NCBI RefSeq assembly: GCF_001704415.2
Contig: NC_030821.1
Span: 37,059,210 to 37,123,209 of the forward strand
Reading direction: 5' to 3'
Length of the DNA: 64,000 bases
Source: Capra hircus
Lineage: Eukaryota > Chordata > Mammalia > Artiodactyla > Bovidae
The first letter of the stretch is position 1, and each line of letters opens with the position of its first letter. The notes beneath the pieces were generated by a model. The model saw nothing but the letters and a program-made list of their open reading frames with translations, ran no database searches and was not told the origin of the DNA. Of the stretch, positions 56,790 to 64,000 are shown in pieces. The position numbers were made by a program, and so were the translations under genes.

Positions 56790-57947
56790 ACTTTTTTCTT
56801 TTTAAGTAATTTTAGATTTACAGAGTAGTTGCAAAAATAATAGAGCAAGTTCTCATATACCTGTCACCCAGGTTCCTCAAATGCTAACTTCTTTCATATC
56901 CACAGTACAATTATTGAAACCAGGGAATCAACATTGATATTATACTATTAACTAACATACATAATTTATTTAAATGTCTCCGGTTGTCCCACTGTATCCT
57001 GTTTCTACTGGACGATCCAATTTAGGATCCCATATTGAATTTTACTGTTGACTTCTCTAATCGATGGCAGTTCCAGAGTCTTTCTTTCCCTTCACTACCT
57101 TGTCATCTTCAAAGAGTACTGGTCATTTATTTTGTAGAATACCTTTCAATTTGAGTTTGTCTGGTATTTCCTCATGTTAGACATAAGTGATGGAGAGTAT
57201 TCATTTTGGTCAAGGATGACACAAAAGTGATGCTGGTTCCTTCTCAGTGCATCAGTTGGGGCACATTATATTGATACGTCTGATTACTGATGATATATAA
57301 ACTTTGATGGATTGGTTACTCTGGTGTCTTTCAGGATTGTAGAGTTACTCTATTTCCCAGTGTAATTAATGAAGAGGTTATGAAGAAAGACTGTGAGATA
57401 ACACAAATATCCTTTTCCTTGAAAAAAAAAAAAAAAGCTATGTTTTTAGAGAAGTTTTAGGTTTAACATTGCGGAGAAGGTGTAGAGATTTCCCATATAT
57501 GCCCTGCCCTGCATACACCTAGTCTCCCCCCTTGTCAGCATCCCCTACCAGAGTGGTACATTTATTGCAGTCAATGAACATACATTGGAACATCTTAATC
57601 ACTCAAAATCCATTAGGGTTCTTTCTTGGGGTTGTACATTGTGGGTTTGGAGAAATATGTAATGACGTTTGTCTAACATTATAGTATTATGCAGACTAAT
57701 GTCACTGCCCTAAAAATCCACCATGCTCTCCTATTCACCCCTCCTCCACTTAACCCCTGACACTACTGGTCTTTTTACTGTCTCCTCAGTTTTGCCTTTT
57801 GCAGAGTGTAGTTGGAATCACATATGATGCAACTTTTCAGGTTGACTTCTTTCACTTATGAAATATGCATCTAATGTTCCTCCATGTATTTTCATGGCTT
57901 GATAGCTTATTTCTTAATATCTAATAATAGTACCTTTGTCTTGATGT
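56790..57947 (-). mobile_element. Old L1 (L1M-type) 3' region, left part
   Basis: Two successive stretches of reverse old L1 3' sequence, 56790-57430 ('gatttacagagtagttgcaa', 'aatttaggatcccatattga', 'aagagtactggtcatttatt') and 57440-57947 ('gagatttcccatatatgccc', 'agagtggtacatttattgca', 'aaaaatccaccatgctctcc'), separated by a 15-base A run at 57422. It continues after the BovB at 58724. Confidence 0.7.
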
Positions 57948-58713
57948 TCAGTTCAGTTTAGTTGCTCAGTCATGCCCGACTCTTTGCGACCCCATGAATC
58001 ACAGCACTCCAGGCCTCCCTGTCCATCACCAACTCCCAGAATTCACTCAGACTCACGTCCATCGAGCCCGTGATGCCATCCAGCCATCTCATCCTCGGTC
58101 ATCCCCTTCTCCTCCTGCCCCCAATCCATCCCAGCATCAGAGTCTTTTCCAATGAGTCAACTCTTCGCATCAGGTGGCCAAAGTACTGGAGTTTCAGCTT
58201 CAGCATCATTCCCTCCAAAGAAATCCCAGGGTTGATCTCCTTCAGAATGGACTGGTTGGATCTCCTTGTAGTCCAAGGGACTCTCAAGAGTCTTCTCCAA
58301 CACCACAGTTCAAAAGAATCAATTCTTCAGCACTCAGCCTTCTTCACAGTTCAACTCTCACATCCATACATGACCACAGGAAAAACGATATAGCCTTGAC
58401 TAGACGGACCTTAGTCAACAAAGTAATGCCTCTGCTTTTGAATATACTATCTATGTTGGTCATAACTTTTCTTCCAAGGAGTAAGCGTCTTTTAATTTCA
58501 TGGCTGCAGTCACCATCTGCAGTGATTTTGGAGCCAAAAAAAATAAAGTCTGACACTGTTTCTACTGTCTCCCCATCTATTTCCCATGAAGTGATGGGAC
58601 CAGATGCCATGATCTTCGTTTTCTGAATGTTGAGCTTTAAGCCAACTTTTTCGCTCTCCTCTTTCACTTTCATCAAGAGGCTTTTTAGCTCCTCTTCACT
58701 TTCTGCCATAAGG
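57948..58713 (-). mobile_element. BovB LINE, ~770 bp 3' end with 10-bp TSD
   Basis: Reverse BovB. The minus strand encodes MAESEEELKSLLMKVKEESE, KTKIMASGPITSWEIDGETV, GSKITADGDCSHEIKRRLLL, and after a frame change VPWTTRRSNQSILKEINPGI. Bracketed by gtcttgatgt at 57938-57947 and 58714-58723, inserted into an old L1. 5'-truncated just downstream of the catalytic region. Confidence 0.95.
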
Positions 58714-58723
58714 GTCTTGATGT

Positions 58724-59120
58724 ACCACACATTATTTCTCTATTCACCTACTGAAGGACATCTTGGCTGCTTCCAAGTTTGGGCAATTGTGAATAACACT
58801 GCCATAAAATTCAGCATATACACTTTTGTGTGGACATGAGTTTTCAGTATTTTGGGGTAAATACCAAGAAGGGCAGTTTCTGGATCACACAGTAAGAGTA
58901 TGTTTAGTTTTGTCAGAAACTGTAGGACTGTTTTCCAAAGTGGCTCTACCATTTCGCTTTCTTACCAGCAATGGATAAGAATTTCTGTTGCTCAGCATCC
59001 TCACCATCATTTGATGGTGTTAGTGTTCCAGATTTGAAGCATTTTAATAGATAGGTGATATCTTGTTGTTGTTTTAACTTGCATTTTCCTGATGACATAT
59101 TGCTCCTGTTGTGGAGCAGC
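58724..59120 (-). mobile_element. Old L1 3' region, right part
   Basis: Continuation of the L1 interrupted by the BovB: 'ggacatcttggctgcttcca', 'ggggtaaataccaagaaggg', 'ctttcttaccagcaatggat', 'cttgcattttcctgatgaca'. Confidence 0.75.
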
Positions 59121-59127
59121 TTTTCAC

Positions 59128-59227
59128 ACAAATATATTTTTAAATGATATACTATTTTTATTAGTTAATATGTTCATACAAATATATTTTTAAATGATAC
59201 ACTATTTTTATTAGTTAATATGTTCAC
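59128..59227. repeat. 50-bp tandem duplication
   Basis: Two adjacent 50-base units (59128-59177, 59178-59227) with one or two differences, each beginning acaaatatatttttaaatga. AT-rich. The near-identity suggests a very recent event. Confidence 0.95.
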
Positions 59228-59267
59228 ATACCTCTATAAATTCCCCACTTGTTTTTAGCTGCATATT

Positions 59268-59400
59268 CTTTTTAAAAATCTTTTTTATTTTATGTTGGAG
59301 TTTATTTTATGTTTAGCTGATTAACAATGTTGTGATAGTTCCAGGTGGATAGCAAAGAGATTCACCCATGGATATACATGTATCCATTCTCCATCAACAT
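59268..59400 (-). mobile_element. L1 3'-end fragment
   Basis: Reverse L1 tail: 'tttagctgattaacaatgtt', 'gtggatagcaaagagattca', 'acatgtatccattctccatc'. Confidence 0.7.
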
Positions 59401-59849
59401 ACAAATATCTTTTTCATTATATACTTTTGCCTACTAATTTTAGCATTTATCAAGGATTCTTATCTGCACAGTTATTGCTATTACTTTTGTCTAGTGATAA
59501 TTTTATTTCCTTGATTTTGTCTGTATTTAATAATTGGTATCATACTCTGAAAAAAAGAATAATATTATTTCAGTGAAGCTTACTGAAAAGACTTTCTGAG
59601 ACAATAAACTTGTGCTCTGCAGCAAAGGCCTTATTCTAGCCTCACAGTAAGAAGTTTCAGATTCTTATTTGAGTTCTTTTCACCAAAGATGGAATTTTTG
59701 AGCTTTCCTAATACTTAGTATAAATAGAAATCACTATGTCCATTGAAAAGCTAAATGGAATTTTCATTTAAATGGGCACATGGCACAAAGTCTGAAATAG
59801 CAACTTGAGGATAAAAATTAAATTCTCATACTTTTAGGCCTTTATTTAT
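59401..59849. other. Intergenic, no feature recognised
   Basis: AT-rich, no gene or repeat recognised. Confidence 0.4.
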
Positions 59850-59970
59850 TTAATTCAGCGGTTAGTCTTGAATTCTCTAGTCAGTTCTAAGTACTATACA
59901 AGGCACTGGAGATACAGTTAAGACTAAAACAGACTTTCCCTGAAACTTCATGGAGTTTTGAGTCTAGCAG
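59850..59970 (+). mobile_element. L2 3'-end fragment
   Basis: 'tactatacaaggcactggag', 'atacagttaagactaaaaca', 'tcatggagttttgagtctag' match the L2 3' end order. Confidence 0.6.
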
Positions 59971-60044
59971 AAAAGCCAATGTATATAGTTAATTGAAATT
60001 GGAATGAATTCATAAACAGAGATGAGAAGAACACTCTGTGTTGT

Positions 60045-60400
60045 TTTTATTCAGCTGCTAAAGCATGCCCAACTCTGACTCCATGGTGTGCAGCATACCA
60101 GGCATCCCTGTCCTTCACTTCTCCCAGATTTTGTTCAGACTCATATCCATTGAGTCAGTGATGCCATTCAACCCTCTTATCCTCTGCCACCTTCTTCTCC
60201 TCCTACCCTCAGTCTTTCCCAGCATCAGGGTTTTTTCCAATGAGTCAGCTCTTCACATCAGGTGGTCAAAGTACTGGAGCTTCAGCTTCAGCATCAGTCC
60301 TTCCAATGAATATTCAGGGTTGATTTCCCTTAGCAGTGACTGTTTTGATCTTCTTGCAGTCCAGGGGACTCTCAAGAGTCTTCTTTAGCACCACAATTTA
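60045..60400 (-). mobile_element. BovB LINE 3' end
   Basis: Reverse BovB: 'actcatatccattgagtcag', 'caggtggtcaaagtactgga', 'caatgaatattcagggttga', 'ctctcaagagtcttctttag'. 5'-truncated. Confidence 0.9.
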
Positions 60401-60745
60401 AACACTCTAGATCAATTAAAAATACCGAACCTACTCTGGATTGGGTTATACTGGTGTCTCAGGCAAGAAAGATTTGAAAGAGCTGAAAGGATGCTAGTGT
60501 ATAAAGATAAATCAGATGTCAGGAACTGAGAAATCCTGAAGCAGAAAACCCGTCCACTTAGGTCATAGTAGAACTGTCCACAAACCAATGGAAAGTCACC
60601 TCAGAGCTTTTAACAGGGTAAAATACATTCATATTTGTGATTTCTAGAGACAACAAAGGCAGGCTGTATACAGACTGGATTACAATTGGGGCAATAGAGA
60701 ATATGAATAGAATATTTGGGAAATTATCAAGGCAGGAGAGGCAAA
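60401..60745. other. Intergenic, no feature recognised
   Basis: Nothing recognised. The left TSD of the next SINE begins at 60746. Confidence 0.4.
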
Positions 60746-60760
60746 AGATGAAAGCATTTT

Positions 60761-60962
60761 ATTTATTGAATATTTTGTTTGCACTAAATCTTTGTTGCAG
60801 TGCTCAGGCTCTTTATTGCTGTGTACAGCCTTCCTCTAGTTGCCACATGTGGGCTTAGTTGCCCCATAGCATGTGGGATATTAGTTCCCTAACCTGGGAT
60901 CGAACCCATGTCCTCTGCCCAGGAAGGCAAATTCTTATCTCTGGACCAGCAAGGAAGTCCTG
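60761..60962 (-). mobile_element. CHR/SINE2-type SINE with 15-bp TSD
   Basis: Reverse: 'agtgctcaggctctttattg', 'gttgccacatgtgggcttag', 'ccctaacctgggatcgaacc', 'ctctggaccagcaaggaagt'. Target duplication agatgaaag(c/t)atttt at 60746-60760 and 60963-60977. Confidence 0.92.
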
Positions 60963-60977
60963 AGATGAAAGTATTTT

Positions 60978-62690
60978 CAGTCAGTCAGTCAGTCAGTTCA
61001 GTCGCTCAGCTGTGTCCAACTCTTTGTGACCCCATGAATCGCAGCACGCCAGGCCTCCCTGTTCATCACCATCTCCCGGAGTTCACTCTGACTCCTGTCC
61101 ATCGAGTCTGTAATGCCATCCAGCCATCTCATCCTCAATCGTCCCTTTCTCCTACTGCCCCCAATCCTTCCCAGCATCAGAGTCTTTTCCAATGAGTCAA
61201 CTCTTCTCATGAGGTGGCCAAAGTACTGGAGTTTCAGCTTCAGCATCATTCCCTCCAAAGAAATCCCAGGGTTGATCTCCTTTAGAATGGACTGGTTGGA
61301 TTTCCTTGCAGTCCAAGGGACTCTCAAGAGTCTTCTCCAACACCACAGTTCAGAAGCATCAATTCTTTGGCGCTCAGCCTTCTTCACAGTCCAACTCTCA
61401 CATCCATACATGACCACAGGAAAAACCATAGCCTTGATAGATGGACCTTAGTCGGCAAAGTAATGTCTCTGCTTTTCAATATGCTATCTAGGTTGGTCAT
61501 AACTTTTCTTCCAAGGAGTAAGCATCTTTTAATTTCATGGCTGCAGTCACCATCTGCGGTGATTTTGGAGCCCCAAAAAATAAAGTCTGACACAGTTTCC
61601 ACTGTTTCCCCATCTATTTCCCTTGAAGTGATGGGACCGGATGCCATGATCTTCGTTTTCTGAATGTTGAGTTTTAAGCCAACTTTTTCCCTCTCCTCTT
61701 TCACTTTCATCAAGAGGCTTTTCAGTTCCTCTTCACTTTCTGCCATAAGGGTGGTGTCATCTGCATATCTGAGGTTATTGATATTTCTCCTGGCAATCTT
61801 GATTCCAGCTTGTGTTTCTTCCAGTCCAGCGTTTCTCATGATGTACTCTGCATAGAAGTTAAATAAGCAGGGTGACAATATACAGCCTTGACGTACTCCT
61901 TTTCCTATTTGGAACCAGTCTGTTTTCCCATGTCCAGTTCTAACTGTTGCTTCCTGACCTGCATACAGATTTCTCAAAAGGCAGGTTAGGTGGTCTGGTA
62001 TTCCCATCTCTTTCAGAATTTTACAGTTTATTGTGATCCACACAGTCAAAGGCTTTGGCATAGTCAATAAAGCAGAAATAGATGTTTTTCTGGAACTCTC
62101 TTGCTTTTTCCATGATCCAGGGGATGTTGTCAATTTGATTTCTGCTTCCTCTGCCTTTTCTAAAACCAGCTTGAACATCAGGGAGTTCACAGTTCACGTA
62201 TTGCTGAAGCCTGGCTTGGAGAATTTTGAGCATTACTTTATTAGCATGTGAGATGAGTGCAACTGTGCGGTAGTTTGAGCATTTTTTGGCATTGCCTTTC
62301 TTTGGGATTGGAATGAAAACAGACCTTTTCCAGTCCTGCGGCCACTGCTGAGTTTTCCAAATTTGCTGGCATATTGAGTGCAGCACTTCCACAGCATCAT
62401 CTTTCAGGATTTGAAACAGCTCAACTGGAATTCCATCACCTCCACTAGCTTTGTTCATAGTGATGCTTTCTAAGGCCCACTTGACTTCGCATTCCAGGAT
62501 GTCTGGCTCTAAATGATTATCTGGGTCCATCATGATTATCTGGGTTGTGAAGATCTTTTTTGTACAGTTCTTCCATGTATTCTTGCCACCTCTTCTTAAT
62601 ATCTTCTGCTTCTGTTAGGTCCTTACCATTTCTGTCCTTTATTGAGCCCATTTTTGCATGAAATGTTCCCTTGGTATCTCTAATTTTCTT
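60978..62690 (-). mobile_element. BovB LINE, 1.7 kb 3' half with RT domain, 11-bp TSD
   Basis: Best-preserved BovB here. Tail is the short tandem (CAGT)n at 60978-60995. The minus strand encodes most of the RT domain: NKASGGDGIPVELFQ, VQAGFRKGRGSRNQIDNIPW, then, after a shift, IGKGVRQGCILSPCLFNFYA, the catalytic NNLRYADDTTLM, and GSKITADGDCSHEIKR. After another shift comes the C-terminal part ending near EMVMNREAWRAAIHGVTKSW. The open frames are 62021-62533, 61384-62190 and 60998-61429 in different phases: a 2-base loss near 62027 and a 1-base loss near 61420 break the ORF. The N-terminal endonuclease is missing by 5' truncation. Bounded by gaaagtatttt at 60967-60977 and 62691-62701. Confidence 0.95.
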
Positions 62691-62701
62691 GAAAGTATTT
62701 T

Positions 62702-63047
62702 AGGTTTGAATAATTGTAGTAAAAATGGAGAGAAGAGATTGGAGAGATACTAAAAGGTAGAATCCATCTGGACTTGGTAATTGAATATGAAATATGCAAA
62801 AGAGAGATGTGTAAAAGACCCTTTCCACCATTCTGGCTTGAGCAACGGAGAACACGCTGGAACATTCTCTGAGACACAGCCAGCAGAGAAGGACATTTGC
62901 CAAGGGAGCGTGTGATTTTAATTTATTCATAAACAATTTGGGAAAAACAAGTGTAAGTGTTAAACGTGGGGTCGGATATATGTGTCTGCAGATCAGGAAA
63001 AAGTTGATGCTAGAGATGTAAATCATTATAAACATATAGTTTCTGGG
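62702..63047. other. Intergenic, no feature recognised
   Basis: Continues the pre-insertion sequence after the BovB. The open frame at 62680-63035 (minus) is unsupported. Confidence 0.4.
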
Positions 63048-63278
63048 ACTTCCTTGGTGATCCAGTGGTTAAGAATCCACCTTCCAGGGCAGGGAACTAG
63101 GCACATTCTTGGTCAGGGAACTGTGATCCCACATGCCTTGGAGCACTAAGCCCTTGGGCCACAATTCCTGAGCCCTCTGGAACAAAGAATCTGCACGTCA
63201 GAACAAAAGACCTTGTGTCCCACAACAAAAGATCCTGATGCAGCCACATAAATAAATAAATAAAACATTAAAAAAATT
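63048..63278 (+). mobile_element. CHR/SINE2-type SINE, full length
   Basis: Forward: 'gggacttccttggtgatcca', 'gtggttaagaatccaccttc', 'gtgatcccacatgccttgga', 'agatcctgatgcagccacat', then (AAAT)n 'aaataaataaataaa' and an A-rich tail. Confidence 0.92.
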
Positions 63279-63624
63279 AAATGTATAGATTCTGTTTCAC
63301 AGTATGGAACACGTGAGGTTACCTATCTTGAGAGTGTAGGTAGGGAAGAAGAAGCAGTTATCTGTTCCCTGAGGGTGTGTCTCCTGGCAGTGTCAGGGGA
63401 GGGTGGGCCACAGAGGAGAATTAGAGAAGCAGGAACAGAAACAAGAGAAGGTGATGTCATGAGGAAGAGAGTCCCTCCTCTATCCCACCAGGATAGTTTT
63501 CTTTCCCCAGCTGTCTACTTTCATTTCTCTGTTTCTTTATATTACGTAATGAAACTGAATGAGCATTTCTGCTCAGCCTTCATCTAAAATGGGTTTCCAG
63601 CAGCCTTCTATAAAGTTAGGCTCT
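63279..63624. other. Intergenic, no feature recognised
   Basis: Purine-rich; the open frame 63375-63587 is unsupported. Confidence 0.4.
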
Positions 63625-64000
63625 CCCTCATGTCCAGTTATTGATTACTGTGCAAAAGCTTTTTAAGTTTAATTAGGTCCCATTTGTTTATTATTGCTTT
63701 TATTTGCATTAATCCAGGAGGTGGTTCTGAGAGAATCTAGCTACAATTTATGCCGCAGAGTGTCCTGACTATGTTTTCCTTTCAGAGGTTTATAGTTTCT
63801 GGCCTTATGTTTAAGTCTTTAACTCATTTTGAGTTTATTTTTGTGTATGGTGTTAGGAAGTGTTCTAATTTCCTCCTTTTACATGCAGCTGTCCAGTTTT
63901 CCCAGCACCACTTATCACAGAGGCTGTCTTTTCTCTATTGTGTATTCGTGCCTCCTTTTTCAAAGATAAGGTGACCATAGGCACACCGCTTTATCTTTAA
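63625..64000 (-). mobile_element. L1 LINE ORF2 region, runs off the window
   Basis: Reverse complement of the L1 ORF2 coding region: 'ctgtgcaaaagctttttaag', 'ttaggtcccatttgtttatt', 'ttgagtttatttttgtgtat', 'agttttcccagcaccactta'. Continues beyond base 64000. Confidence 0.85.

Noticed and set aside
61384..62190. 268-codon open frame, the longest in the window
   Set aside because: It is the reverse-transcriptase part of a 5'-truncated, frameshifted BovB retrotransposon, not a host gene; annotated as mobile element.
24561..64000. Possible exons of the next gene downstream of MAL2 (CCN3/NOV in human order)
   Set aside because: I looked for cysteine-rich IGFBP/VWC/TSP-like exons with splice sites and saw none; the neighbour is probably beyond this window.

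Overview
This window comes from the nuclear genome of a ruminant, most likely a bovid (cattle, sheep or goat). The evidence is the repeat content: many copies of the RTE-type LINE BovB and of its SINE partners Bov-tA and BOV-A2, tRNA-Glu-derived CHR/SINE2-type SINEs, a betaretrovirus-like solo LTR, and a background of old mammalian L1, L2, MIR and MLT1 copies. GC content is low to moderate and no CpG island is visible. There are no bacterial or phage features, no CRISPR and no operons.

The only protein-coding gene I can support is MAL2 (MAL proteolipid protein 2, a four-pass MARVEL-domain protein of apical transcytosis), on the + strand. Three coding exons are present: 10410-10580 (57 codons), 19643-19798 (52 codons) and 22435-22506 (23 codons plus TAA). 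All have consensus splice sites and all introns are phase 0. Together they encode the C-terminal 132 residues. The first coding exon (about 44 residues in the human protein, from memory), the promoter and the start codon are not in the window and must lie upstream of base 1. So 1-10409 is the 3' part of intron 1, 10581-19642 and 19799-22434 are the next two introns, and 22507 to about 24560 is the 3' UTR, ending after AATAAA at 24534.

From about 24.6 kb to the end at 64 kb I see no gene. This flank is built of transposable elements in layers: old L2/MIR/L1/MLT1 copies, then CHR SINEs and ruminant L1s, then BovB, Bov-tA and BOV-A2. Several insertions can be ordered because target-site duplications (TSDs) are still readable: BovB into L2 at 31.7 kb, BovB into an old L1 at 57.9 kb, BovB into the right TSD of a CHR SINE at 60.97 kb, and BovB, Bov-tA and BOV-A2 all within an L1 at 41.9-43.6 kb. 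One BovB at 37.7-38.85 kb has the inverted-5'-part structure expected from twin priming. A solo class II LTR with intact TG...CA ends and a 6-bp TSD lies at 34378-35612.

I found no undescribed biological system. The points most worth a second look are the reused insertion target at 60.7-62.7 kb, the twin-primed BovB, the BovB flanked by 28-bp direct repeats, the solo LTR, the head-to-head L1 palindrome at 44.9-45.35 kb and a few very recent local tandem duplications. Repeat family names rest on recognising consensus-like sequence by eye; no database search was run, and boundaries are accurate to roughly 5-20 bases unless a TSD is given.
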